Positions 1 to 10,470 of a stretch of DNA of 64,000 nt are shown one piece after another. The position numbers and the translations under genes were made by a program. The notes beneath the pieces are model-generated. The model saw nothing but the letters and a program-made list of their open reading frames with translations, ran no database searches and was not told the DNA's origin. Within the stretch, counting starts at the first letter, position 1, and each line of letters begins with the position of its first letter. The DNA is from Chlorocebus sabaeus (taxonomy: Eukaryota > Chordata > Mammalia > Primates > Cercopithecidae): assembly GCF_047675955.1 (NCBI RefSeq), contig NC_132911.1, positions 78,199,208-78,263,207 of the forward strand, given 5' to 3'.

Positions 1-149
1 TTGGGATGAATAATGGAGGACAGTGCCCTTGCCTCCAAAGGATTCTTGAGAACAAAACCCAGATTTCTTGTCTACACACTATCTCCTGCTGACTTCTCTG
101 AGGTCCAACACACTGTATTCCCTGCTGATCCCTCTTCTCTGCTTAATTC

Positions 150-575
150 ATGCCAGCCCTGCTGGTCCCTGGGCTGATCCTAGAACACACAGGCAGAATC
201 CTGCCTGTAGGCATTTGTGCCTGCCTTTCCCTCTGCCTGGGGTCGTTTTCACGCCTTGCCCATTCAAGGGCTTCTTGGAAGTATCTGCTCAACTGTTGTC
301 TTATCAGAGACCACCCTATTTGAAATACTACCTTCCTGCCTTCCCTTCCTCCCTGCTGAGTCTCTACCCCTTTCCTGGCTTTGTTTCTTTTCTTAGCACT
401 TCCCACCAACTGACTTATGTTGTGCGTTTGATGTGACATGCTGAGTGTATGTCTCCCATCACCCAAATGCAAGTTCCTCGCGCGCAGCGACGTGGTATCC
501 CCAATGCCTGGAACAGTACGTGGCACCTGATGAGTACAGTCAAATGTATTTTCGAATGTTTGCTGAGTGGGTAAG
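150..575 (+). mobile_element. L2 LINE fragment
   Basis: The block has the order of motifs seen in L2 3' ends: CCCTCTGCCTGG, a stretch on clinical-style TC-rich sequence with CCTTCCTGCC, then AATGCCTGGAACAGTACGTG and a GAATGTTTGCTGAGTG tail. It is old and diverged. Positions 1-149 and 576-744 show nothing else I recognise. Confidence 0.65.
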
Positions 576-744
576 GGCTGTTTTCCCAAAAAGAGTCCTC
601 TTCCTGTAACCTTCACTGTCTCTGCTTATTTACCTTTGATTCATTTTGTAATTCATGGCAGTGAAGCTTCTTCCTCGGCAGGACCACGTCCTCTTACGCT
701 CTTACAGTTCTTTGTAGTTCCTATTTGACTTCACCTTTCTGAAG

Positions 745-990
745 CAATTTATGCTATGGAAAGACTACTATGAGCTTTGGAGCCAGAAAGGTCTGGCTTT
801 GAATTCTGTTTCACCTCTTAGTAGCTATGTGAATCTGGGCATGTTATTTCACCTTTCTTGGCTACCATTTCCATGTTAGTTACATCAGGATACTAATGTC
901 TCCTTCATGAGATTTTCCCAGGAACATGAAGTGAGAGACACAGGTAAAACTCCTGGTACAAGACTGAGTACATAATCAGAGTTCAATAAA
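745..990 (+). mobile_element. MIR SINE
   Basis: Core motifs are in order: CTTTGGAGCCAGAAAGGTCTGG, then TAGTAGCTATGTGAATCTGGGC, and near the end CAGAGTTCAATAAATGTTAG. The tRNA-like head is diverged. The following 991-1230 is pyrimidine-rich with no family I can name. Confidence 0.8.
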
Positions 991-1231
991 TGTTAGCTCC
1001 ATTGCTTTCTTCCCTTTTCTACTCCACATTTTTGTGACTCCACTTTCTTCTCTATTATGTTTCCTCTCTCTTGTCACTTCTTTGTGTCCCTTGCACATTT
1101 TTCTTTTTTCCTTCTCCCCACCTTCTGAAAACTATTATGTTTCCCCAAATCTGTCCTCAGTCTTGCTCTTTTTCTGCTAATGTGTGCTCCCTGGGTTATC
1201 TTGTCCACACCTGTGACTCCAATTAGCATCT

Positions 1232-2130
1232 ATCAATGATTCCAAAGTCCGCAGGCCCATCCCAGGCCTCTCTCCTGGGCTTCCAGCTCATATTTCCCAG
1301 TGCTGACATCTCCATCCACATGTCCCATGGGCTTCTCCACCTCAGTGTGTCCCGACTCAACTCATTCACTTCCCTCCAACCTCTCCCCTGTCCTAGAGCA
1401 TGGTCCCATCTTCCCAGTTGCTCGTTGGAAATTTGAGTCAGTTTTTACTGTTCTCTCTCCTGTGTCTCATATCACAAAGCCCAATAATTTGTAATTGCCA
1501 AATATACTTTAAACATTTTCACCTTATCTGCTGCTTCCTTAATTCAATCTCTAATGTTTTCTCACCTACTTGACTGCTGTTGTTTTTAACTGTTCTCCCC
1601 ATTCAATGTGTTCTCTCTTAAATAATCTTCCAGAGTAAACTGGAAATATGATTATATCACTTCCACTTAAAAAACGAGATAATTCAGTGGTTGCCTGTTA
1701 TCTTCGGGATTGAGTTAAAACTCTTTAGCCTAACAAACAAGACTTTTCATGAACTGGCCCCATTCCCAGCTACACTTGTAGTTCCCCCAACATGCTGAGC
1801 TATTACAAGCCCCCGACTTTGCCCAAGCTGTTCCTGGTGCCTGGAACACCCTCCTCTTCCTCTTGTCTATTTGGCAATCTCTGGTTAAGCCTTGCAGTAC
1901 TCAGTTTCAACATCACCTCCTCTTTGAATCTTTGCTGCACTTTCTAAGCTGGGGCAAGTGCCTGTCTTCCGCATCCCTTGTATTCCCATTATATGACTTA
2001 CCTCACTCCACTGTAACCCATTGATTTTCCTGTTTCATGTGCAGTCCCACAGGCGGGAATGTCATGGAGCCACTCACCTCTGATTCCCCAGCATTTAGCA
2101 CATCTGGCCTTCAATAGATGGTTGGCTGAA
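1232..2130 (+). mobile_element. L2-like LINE fragment, about 0.9 kb
   Basis: A long, diverged block contains CCAGTTGCTC, AGTGGTTGCCTGTTAT, a GAACTGGCCCC stretch, GTGCCTGGAACACCCTCC and a GCATTTAGCACATCTGGCC tail with CAATAGATGGTTGG. This order is that of the L2 3' region in sense orientation. Short open frames inside (for example 1236-1436) are not conserved proteins. Positions 2131-2425 are unassigned. Confidence 0.6.
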
Positions 2131-2424
2131 TGAAGAGTGGGGTTAGTGTTTGTTTTAGTAGAACAAACTGGTAATGGCCTAGCTCACCCTGTAGGGCATC
2201 GAAGCTGTTGATAAATTCAGCTTTACCTCCCTCCACCATTGTTCCCCATCATATATTGCACGTGAATTCATTGGAGACTTGCCTTCAGCTTCTTTTTTGT
2301 TCTTTTTAGAACAAGTTCAGTTTTCCTTCTTCATCAAATCTGAAGGAGTACATTGGACTAGTTCATCTGTAGGCTCCCTTCCCACTCTGATATACCATGA
2401 TGACTTCTAGTGAGAATAGAAACT

Positions 2425-2605
2425 AACAGCCCCAAAGGAATGTCCCAGCCCTGTCATCAAACAGCTGTAGGACCTTGCACAAGTCACTTAGCCTTCTTGA
2501 GCTTCCACTTCCTCTTTATAAAATTGAAGGAATATTCTTCTAAATGTTTGTGGGGATGAACTTAAAGTATGTGAAAGCATCAAATGCAAGGCAATATTTT
2601 CAGGG
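2425..2605 (+). mobile_element. MIR SINE fragment
   Basis: The MIR core is recognisable as GTAGGACCTTGCACAAGTCA, then CTTAGCCTTCTTGAGC, TTCCTCTTTATAAAATTGAAGG and GTGGGGATGAACTTAAAGTA. Positions 2606-3655 after it are unique sequence in which I see no gene or repeat family. Confidence 0.75.
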
Positions 2606-3659
2606 TGTTATACCCCATATTTCTACACTTTATGCATCTTGAAATAAAGAGGGACAAATGTCACATAGCTGCCTGGTCATGCTATTTTGGATCAGGAGAG
2701 GCCATATCAAGAACTTCGGGTGAAGTCGTGAGGAGATAATGCAGTCCTCGAATAACTCAGAGCATTCAGAACATACCAGAAGACTGTCTTAGAGAAGTGG
2801 TCTAAGAACCTCTCTTCTGAAACCTAGGTGAGCTGAAATGGAATCCCCTGGGGTGAAGCTATGAAGACTGGGGTGATGTCCACCTTGCTGGATCTTTCTG
2901 AGCTCTATCCAGGTGGTGCCCTGGAATGTTCTGCTGATGTCTTCTTCTGAGACCACTGACAATCATGGATAAAGAGGTCACTGCTGTGATTTAGAAATCC
3001 AGGAAATCCTTGAAGAATGTTTCAAACACAGAACCCCAGAAGCTATCTGGCGTCATGGCTACAAAAAAGACCTGGTCATGAGACCACAGCCAGGGATGGA
3101 GGCTGTCTGTAGATAAACCAGTTAATTCGATAAGACTTCGTGAGCAACTGGTATGAGTCAGGTCCACTGTCAAGCTCTGGGAAGGCAAAGATGAATAAGA
3201 AATGGTTTGCAGCTATAGTAGAAGTTAGAGAAGGGTTTGATATCATCAGGGTCTGGAGGAAAGGACTGCCACAAGGAGATGTGGCCCTTCCCCCAATGAC
3301 TGACTACCAGAGTGCCTCAGGGACACAGGGACCAAGGGTGTGGGAGGAAGCCCAGCTTGGTCCCCACTTGTGTAGTTCCCTCCCAATAACTGCATGAGTG
3401 ACAGGTACCTGTTCTCCCATCTCTATACCATGGTGGTCAGGGGACCTCCCAAAGGTTCAGATGCTGAACCGTGGGTTTGATTTGGGGTGTGAGCAGCCGG
3501 GCAGAGCTATCACTCACACACATGGTTCTACTTGGTAGGCACAAAAAGCCCTCCCACTTAGAAATAACTTCCCCAGAAGCCTGTATTGCCTGACCTTTCA
3601 CTAATACAGATTCATTGCTTCAAACTATCAATGAATGACCATTAAAAATAGGGATAATT

Positions 3660-3935
3660 CTGCAAATACTAACGATACTTAGTACCTACTGATATTTCCT
3701 TTATGATAGCCTCTGAGTGCTTTACTGCTATTATCTCATTTAATTCCCACAACAACCTAATGAGGCAGGTATTATCATTATCCACATTTTACACATGAGG
3801 AAATGGAAATGCAGAGCTATGAAGGAACTTTTCCGAAGCAAGTCACACAGGGAAGTAATAGAGGCGAGAGCTGAATCCAGGCAGACTGGCTCCAAATTCT
3901 TGCTATTAAACACTATGCTTTTCTAGAAAGAGCAG
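3660..3935 (-). mobile_element. MIR SINE, antisense
   Basis: Reverse MIR motifs appear in order: TCTCATTTAATTCCCACAAC, TTTTACACATGAGGAAATGG, AGCAAGTCACACAGGGAAG and CCAGGCAGACTGGCTCC. It is one of two antisense MIRs lying back to back. Confidence 0.85.
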
Positions 3936-3964
3936 CATTGAGCCTTATTAGCAATTAGTTCCTT

Positions 3965-4215
3965 AGTTTAAACTACAGCAGCTAATATTTAATGAGCATT
4001 TATGGTGTGCCTGACACTGCACCAAGTGGTGTTTATTATTTAATTTATTGTTAATAAAACCCATAGACTAGGTACTGTTATTAGCATTTTACAGATGAGA
4101 AAAATAAAGCTTACGGCAGAAAAAGAATTAACTTGAGGTCATATAAGCGGGAAATATGGAAACAGGATTTGAAATCAGGCAGTTTAACTCCAAAATCCAC
4201 ACATCCAACAGCTAC
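3965..4215 (-). mobile_element. MIR SINE, antisense (second of a pair)
   Basis: TTATGGTGTGCCTGACACTG, CATTTTACAGATGAGAAAAA, TTGAGGTCATATAAGCGGGA and CAGGCAGTTTAACTCC follow the antisense MIR order. It has diverged from the neighbouring copy, so two insertions or an old duplication are both possible. Positions 4216-4655 hold no feature I recognise. Confidence 0.8.
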
Positions 4216-4654
4216 TTTCAATTGTGATGTACAATTGGGTGAGACCAGACACTTGGGAGCTGCCACACCCAGTTTGTCAGTGGGAGAGCAGGCCTTGTGG
4301 GGAAGGTCAGTCCAAGGGCTCTGTGGCACTTCTGGGGAAAAGAGGACTTGGGACACATGGAAATAACGCTTTTCACCCCTCAGTTCCATCTGGGGCTGAC
4401 TCTGCCCACCGTCCAGCTCAGAATTGAAGATATGGCTTTATTTACTAAAGCCTTACCTAACAGGCCTAACATTCTATCACTGAACTTTAAAACAAAAAAG
4501 GTTAAGGATCTTCTATTTCAACATCCCACCCAATGCCACATGTAATCTCCCTGACAGGTACCAGCATTCTCATTTACAAGAACTTGTCTTTCTCAGGGCA
4601 ACCATTCCTTTGTTACAGCTCGCTATGGTGGTCAAATTATTGAACTGTGTAATC

Positions 4655-4925
4655 TCTCCTCCTGGAACTTCCATTTCTACCCTCCAGAGGCTGAATGAAT
4701 CAGGTCCCTCTCAGGCAATCAAGAAAGCTGTGTTCTCTGCTTCTGCAAGACCTCTGCTCATGATATTTCCTCTGCCTGGAAGTCTAGCTCCTCCCTTCCA
4801 ACCCATTTTGTTAGCTTTGACTTGTCCTTTCACTTCAATGCAGTCATTTCCTCAGAAAGCTTTCCCTGGCCTCCCTGACTTGGTCAGATCTCCTAATTAT
4901 ATACTTTCAGAATATCATTGTCTTA
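4655..4925 (+). mobile_element. L2 LINE fragment
   Basis: CCTCTGCCTGGAAGTCTAGC, a TGTCCTTTCACTTCAATGCA stretch and CCTCAGAAAGCTTTCCCTGG match the L2 3' region in sense. Positions 4926-5440 include a G+C-richer block (5040-5290) I could not assign. Confidence 0.6.
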
Positions 4926-5439
4926 GATCATGTTCTCTAAAAGCAGAACCTGGGGTAGGGGATGTGTGTTCTCATGATTTATTGAGGTAGCATGACCCCT
5001 AAAAAAAACTGCAAGGGAGTAAGAGCCACGCAAGAATGAGGTTTCAGGTGAGTCTGGTTCAGCCTGATTTGGAAAGGAGCGCAGGAGGGTAAACTGAATC
5101 TGCCCTGCCTTGAGGCAAATGTCGGGGGCTCTTGCATTCCCAACCCGGTCGGTGATTGGCCATGGGCCGCCATGGATGGGTGAATTTCCAAGCACTTCCT
5201 GCAGGAAATGTCATGGGCAATGCTCTGGAAAGGCTGCAGGCATCAGCCATTAGGTAAAGACTGGCAGCAGCTGCAGCAGCCAGGCATGGGCTTGCTCACT
5301 AAACAAGCGAAGGGCATCCCAGAGTTCTGAGTGGGACACCAGCAGTGTGTGCTACAATCACAGCCTCTCCTTCATGGAACTTGCCCAAGTAAGACTTTTA
5401 CATTTCTGTGTATGGTTATTCGATTGAAACCTGACCCTT

Positions 5440-5610
5440 CCATTGGAGCATAATCTCCTTGTGGCCAGAACCTGAGTCTCGTTGAGTTACTTTCCCACAG
5501 TCACTGAGCCAGTCAATCAATGTCTTTGCTTGTACAGTTTCCACAGTGCCAAGCACAGGGCTTGTAGATAGTTGGTGTTCAGCAAGGACTAGTTGAGTGA
5601 ATAAATAGAT
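5440..5610 (+). mobile_element. L2 LINE 3' end
   Basis: The segment ends with an L2-like terminus: CACAGTGCCAAGCACAGGGC, AGTTGGTGTTCAGCAAGG and GTTGAGTGAATAAATAG. Positions 5611-6410 are unassigned. Confidence 0.65.
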
Positions 5611-6413
5611 CAATAGATAAATGATTGAAGTCTACTTTCTCTTATAGATGATAACAGTCTCTTTTATGTCCATATCTCCTTTTCTACTTACCAGCTTTTG
5701 GACACTTTCAATTCTCTTGTGTTTTACAGAATCTTTTCCTTTCTGGCTTCCTTGAATTACATTTTCCATCCTGTCTAGGAATCCTATATCCTGGTTGTTA
5801 ACAAGCCAGTGTGGCTAGAGACATTTATCAAGTGCTTATTCTCAAGAATGGGGCTTAGCCTGCCTTTGTAACAACTCATAATTCCTAAAGGCCTCAAGGA
5901 AAAAGACCAACAGCAGATATCCTTTAGATAAGGTTCTTTTCTGTTCTTTCAATGTCTCTTTCTGGGTGTTGGGGAAACAGTGGTGAATTACAGTCATTTT
6001 TCTTCTCCTGGAGATTTTCGTGGCTAACTTTCCGCTGACCTTTTGCTGTATCCTACTACCCTGCTTTATACTATTTAGAGTGCTGAGGATTTTTATTCAT
6101 TCTTGCTAATCTATCTATTGGCTCATTAAATCAGCCAAATCCCACCTGTTGTCATATAGATTGTTGAGGGGTCAGGGTCCAGAAGCAATGGGACGAGAGA
6201 AGGCTAAGTGTTGATGGTTGAGAAGCTGTTTGGAACCTAAATGCTTTTAGAATGTTTAGGATACTGGGCATTGAGTACAGAGAGTGTTCTAATGAGTGAT
6301 AGAAGGTTCTGAGGCACAACTAGTCTGGCTTCCATTCTAGGAATGACTCTATTGGATTAGGCAGTGGAGTTCCAATTGTGCTCTGTCTTAACAAAATATG
6401 TGTATGTGTGTAT

Positions 6414-6732
6414 TTTTGTGTTGTTGTTGTTGTTGTTGTTGTTTTGAGATGGAGTTTCGCTCTTGTTGCTCAGGCTGAAGTGCAATGGCACCATCTCAGC
6501 TCACCACAACCTCCACCTCCGGGTTCAAGTGATTTTCCTGCCTCAGCCTTCCTGAGTAGCTGAGATTACAGGCATGTGCCATCACGCCTGGCTAACTTTT
6601 TGTATTTTTAGTAGAGAGGGGATTTCTCCATGTTGGTCAGGCTAGTCTTTGAACTCCCAACCTCAGGTGATCTGCCCACCTTGGCCTCCCAAAGTGCTGG
6701 GATTACAGGCATGAGCCACCGCACTTGGCTTT
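6414..6732 (-). mobile_element. Alu SINE, antisense, with (GTT)n tail
   Basis: A (GTT)n run at 6420-6442, derived from the A-tail, leads into GAGATGGAGTTTCGCTC, CTCAGCTCACCACAACCTCC, CCAAAGTGCTGGGATTACAG and GAGCCACCGCACTTGGC. It is a full-length dimeric Alu with substitutions typical of older Alu subfamilies. Confidence 0.95.
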
Positions 6733-6744
6733 GTGTGTGTTTTA

Positions 6745-6860
6745 ATTAGTCAGTCAAAAATATTGTCTGGGGTCTACTATTTGGCAAGCTGTGTTCTAGG
6801 TACTGGGAATATAGGAGACAATGAGATGACAAGGTCCCGTCCTTCAAGGAGAATTCCAGA
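6745..6860 (-). mobile_element. L2 LINE fragment, antisense
   Basis: TCTACTATTTGGCAAGCTGT, TAGGTACTGGGAATATAGG and GTCCCGTCCTTCAAGGAGA match the reverse of the L2 3' end. It is followed by an imperfect (TG)n microsatellite at 6858-6894. Confidence 0.65.
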
Positions 6861-6894
6861 GTGTGTGTGTATGTGTGTGTGCGTGCATGTGTGT
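6858..6894. repeat. (TG)n microsatellite, interrupted
   Basis: A run of TG units with ATG, GCG and CAT interruptions. The interruptions suggest it is fairly stable. Confidence 0.9.
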
Positions 6895-6989
6895 ATTCAT
6901 GCATAAATCCAGTCCTGAGGTTTGCAGCTGTCTAAATCTGCTCCTGCAACATGCATACTCTTCTGGATTTCCATAGCCTCTCCTTCCAC

Positions 6990-7155
6990 ACATCAGAGCA
7001 GCTTGGTATATGGAACGGAGCACTAGGCCAGGAGTGAAAAGGCTCCATTCTTAGCTCTATATTAACCAGCTGGGTCACATTAAGAACTATACCTCACGTC
7101 TCTGAGCCCGAGTGTTTTCATTTATAAAACAAAAGTGTTGGAATACATATTCTCC
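6990..7155 (+). mobile_element. MIR SINE fragment
   Basis: MIR-like order: AGCACTAGGCCAGGAGTG, CCAGCTGGGTCACATTAAGA and TTTTCATTTATAAAACAAAA. Confidence 0.65.
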
Positions 7156-7164
7156 ACTTGCAGA

Positions 7165-7400
7165 ATTCTAGGGAAACATTTACTGTGGGTCTACTATGTG
7201 CTGGGCACCTTCGTGGTATCTCATGAGATTCCATTTTCTCATTGAATTATCAGTGGAGCTGCTGTCCTCCTTGATTTATAAATGTGGAAACTGATGCTAG
7301 AGACATTGAGTTACCTTCCCACAGCCACTTAGCAAGTCAGTGTCAGAGTCAGGATTGGACCCATTAGACCTGAACTCATGTCCAGTGCTATGCTTCATCA
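7165..7400 (-). mobile_element. MIR SINE, antisense
   Basis: GTCTACTATGTGCTGGGCAC, GATTTATAAATGTGGAAACTG, CCACTTAGCAAGTCAGTG and GGATTGGACCC follow the reverse MIR order. With the preceding sense copy it forms an inverted MIR pair. Positions 7401-7825 are unassigned. Confidence 0.8.
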
Positions 7401-7829
7401 TAACATCTGCTTCTCACTTCACTCCAGTGCCTGCCACTGACAGGGAGTGCAAGGTGGATTTGGTGGGGAGAAAAGAAATGGGTGAATCCCATCTGGATTG
7501 GCTCTGACACTCCTACTGCCAACCTGCTTTAACTCACTGTCTCCACACGTCCATCCATGCTGGGGCAGCGAGGCAGTAGCATCGCTGGGAGAGAGAGCCC
7601 CAGGTAAGGCGCTGGGCAAAAACGCACAGAATTTAGTGCTGGAGGCTAACCAAATGCATGTTCAATGATGTGCACAATAGCTATTATATTCTATAGTTTT
7701 TAAGAATCAATAGTAGTTTATGTAAGTATGATAAATATTAGATTTTAAAAGTTAAGCCAAGTGCTGTTAGTTTTAGAAGAAAAGTCTCGGCTGAGATAGA
7801 AAATTCTTCACATTCAACTTTTCCCCTAA

Positions 7830-8010
7830 ATGATTTGAGTACCAGCTCTGGCCTTACCTGATCGTGTATTCTTGGGCAGTGGTTCACTGCGCCTACTGAT
7901 ATGTAGTTTCATCATCTAGAAAATGGGGACAACAATAGTAACTATTTCGGAGGGCTTTGGTAAAGACTAGATCATGTCATGAAAACAATTTTGTAAAGTG
8001 CCAAACAAAT
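7830..8010 (+). mobile_element. MIR SINE fragment
   Basis: TATTCTTGGGCAGTGG, TTTCATCATCTAGAAAATGG and TTGTAAAGTGCCAAACAAAT are MIR core and 3' motifs. A short antisense L2 piece follows at about 8020-8095 (GTTGCTGGGGATATAAAAAT). Positions 8096-8495 are unassigned. Confidence 0.75.
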
Positions 8011-8499
8011 GTTCATTTTTATTTTGTGCTAGTTCTTGTGCTATCCTAGTTGCTGGGGATATAAAAATGAAGAGGACACAGCCCTCTTAACAAGCCAGGG
8101 TATCTGGAGACACTCCTCAAGTACTTGGCTTTTTGATGACCTTTAAATGCTGTTTTCTTGAGGCCCTTGTCGGCAGGACTGCCTTTGACTTGTGTGTTCT
8201 AGTTGCTGCAGGTCATATAGTTTCCTAGTCCTCTCACTCCTTTGATTTATGTTACCCATGGAGCAAACTGAGTTGATTTAAGGGAGCATCTCATTTCCTG
8301 CCATGCAAACCTCCAATCTTCTACCTTAGATTTTCCTGTCAGATTGCTTTCCTAACACCTGCATTCGTTTGTCAGTGACTGATAGCACAGCAGAGAAGCT
8401 CCATGCAGAGTGGATTGCTGGCGTGGGGTAAGGAGGAGAAGCCATCCAGAGTGACCTGGCCCAGCGATTGGGAACCAGGGACTTTGGCTAACTTTGTCC

Positions 8500-8965
8500 A
8501 GATATAAAGGGTGAGTATTGCAGAGGCTGCCACTGTCCGCTCATAACAACCTCCTTTCTTCCTCTAGTCAGATATCCCCCAGTTTAAGCTTGGTATGTGA
8601 CTGCCACGCTCCGTGACACGTATGTGTGCTTGGGAGGCTAAGTTCTGTGATGTGAACATGACTGATATGTGCAACCCCCGGGTTGTGTCCTCAGGGGAAG
8701 GGGTTTTTACTCAGCCTTCTTTTCTTTCTGCAGGCTGGAATGTTGGCACGATGGTTGGAACTGTAATAGCCATCTTCAACTACAAAATGGAAGCTGCATG
8801 CTACAAATGACAGAATGACAAGATCAAAAGAACCTGTGTTCCCAGCGCCGCAGAGCTGTCGGAAATAGACGTAACTGTTATATAAGAAAGAAATACACCC
8901 TATTATGTTTAAGCCTCTGTTATTGCAGCATGTGTTGCAGCAGTTGTGTACTAAGTAACTAATGA
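8500..8965 (+). mobile_element. MLT1-like MaLR LTR
   Basis: The 3' part reads CAGAATGACAAGATCAAAAG, AACCTGTGTTCCCAG, AGAAAGAAATACACCCTATT and GTTTAAGCCTCTGTTATTGC, the order seen at the 3' end of MLT1-class LTRs. The AAATACAC stretch stands where their AATAAA signal lies. The 5' part is diverged. It appears to be a solo LTR; no internal region was seen. Confidence 0.65.
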
Positions 8966-9059
8966 GAAAGAATATTTTGTGCCCTGGTAAAGACGGATAT
9001 CTCTATATAATGAGAACCATTTGATGAGGTAATTGTAATTTAGTAGAGTAATATCAAAT

Positions 9060-9215
9060 GTTAATGTCAAATGACTAGTTCAGAATTGCCACATAGTAAT
9101 TGTTGGGCAAGTTATTAACCTGTGTCTCAGTTTCCTCACTGGTAGAATAGCAATAACAGACACCATAGTACTAGTGTCCAACATTTTACTGAATATGTAG
9201 CTTGGCTCAGTGCCA
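9060..9215 (+). mobile_element. MIR SINE fragment
   Basis: GTTGGGCAAGTTATTAACCT, TGTCTCAGTTTCCTCACTGG and TAGAATAGCAATAACAG are MIR core motifs. Positions 9216-9480 are A+T-rich and unassigned. Confidence 0.75.
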
Positions 9216-9484
9216 TACATTATTTGAATTAAAGTAGAACAAGAGAGTCCTGAGTAAATGTAAATTATTTTTAAACTTTATTATATATGTGAATATTATT
9301 ATTTGAGTTTTCTCATCCTGACTTCTTATTTACTTAACTGATTCTAGGCATTGACCACTCCTGAGATTTTACATCCATAACTCCTAAAAGATCTGGTCCA
9401 AAATTTAGCACATAATACATATTTAATGAGGGCATAGCTTATTTTTAAGTGGATACCTCTATTCACAGAATGTTTCTCTCCTGA

Positions 9485-10125
9485 TTAAAAAATTAATTGC
9501 ATTATATACATAACATAAAATTCACTATTTTAGCCATGTTAAGTGTGCAATCAATGGCATTAAATACATTTACATTGCTATGAACCATCACCACTATCCA
9601 TTTCCAGAATTTTTCATCATTCCAAATAGAAACTCCATATTCATTGAATAATAACTCTCCATTCTTCCTTCCCTCAGCCATTGGTAAACTCTTTTCTACT
9701 TCCTGTCTCTATGCGTTTGCCTATTCTAGGTACTCCATATAAGTGGATTCATTCACTATTGGCCTTTTTGTGTTTGACTTATTTCACTTGAGATAATGTT
9801 TTCAAGGTTCATCATGTTATAGCACAGCACGTGTTAGAATTTCATTTGTTTTAAAATTTATTTTACTTTAAGTTCTGGGATACATGTGCAGAATGTGCAG
9901 GTTTGTTACATAGGTATACATGTGCCATGGTGATTTGCTACACCTATCAACCCATCATTAGAATTTCATTCATTTTTAAAGCTCAATAATATTTTATTGT
10001 AGGTGTATGCCATATCTTGTTCATCTATTCATCCATCAATGGACTCGGATTGTTTCTACCTTTTGGCCATCGAACAATGCAGCTATGAACAAGGGTGTAC
10101 ACATTCTTGATTTGTTGTTAAAGCA
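9485..10125 (-). mobile_element. Old L1 (L1M) fragment, antisense, split by a younger L1
   Basis: Antisense L1 3'-region motifs run in order: AACATAAAATTCACTATTTT, CCATCACCACTATCCATTTC, CTATTCTAGGTACTCCATAT, ACTTGAGATAATGTTTTCAAGG, then after an interruption CTCAATAATATTTTATTGTA and ATCAATGGACTCGGATTG. The interruption is a 3' scrap of a younger L1 at 9847-9957. Confidence 0.85.
9847..9957 (-). mobile_element. Severely 5'-truncated L1 with 13-bp target-site duplication
   Basis: Only about 110 bp of an L1 3' end is present, in antisense: TACTTTAAGTTCTGGGATAC, ATGTGCAGGTTTGTTACATA and CATGTGCCATGGTGATTTGC. It is flanked by perfect TTAGAATTTCATT copies at 9834-9846 and 9958-9970, the mark of target-primed insertion. 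The host sequence is an older L1. Confidence 0.9.
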
Positions 10126-10221
10126 GCAATTTTGACTTCATTGCAGGAGTTGACACTGATGTTTCTCTGGGGTGGTGCAGCACACTGGAACCTGCTTGCT
10201 GTGTTTCTGTTTCTGTTAGAA

Positions 10222-10450
10222 CAAGCTGGTCCAACCCATGGCCCATGAGCTGCATGTGACCCAGGATGGGTTTGAATGTAGCCCAACACAAATTCGTAAA
10301 CTTTCTTAAACATTGGAGCTTTTTCTGAGGTTTTTTTTTTTTTTTTTTCCTCATCAGTTGTCGTTAGTGTTAGTGTATTTTATATGTGGCCCAAGACAAT
10401 TCTTCTTCTTCTGTTGTGGCCCAGGGACGCCAAAAGATTGGGCACCCCTG
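10222..10450 (-). mobile_element. hAT-like nonautonomous DNA transposon, copy 1
   Basis: The element reads CAAGCTGGTCCAACCCATGG at one end, GTAGCCCAACACAAATTCG and GTGGCCCAAGACAATTCTTC inside, and GGGCACCCCTG at the other end. A second copy lies at 51888-52071. The ends (CAAG.../...CCTG) and copy 2's 8-bp duplication suggest the hAT superfamily. I do not assign a family name. The duplication around this copy is unclear (TGTTAGAA versus TGGTTAGC). It holds a T18 run. Confidence 0.7.
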
Positions 10451-10470
10451 TGGTTAGCACGATGCTTGGA

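Noticed and set aside
10118..10354. Lysine-rich minus-strand open frame
   Set aside because: The Lys run is a T18 tract in an hAT-like element; no coding signal.
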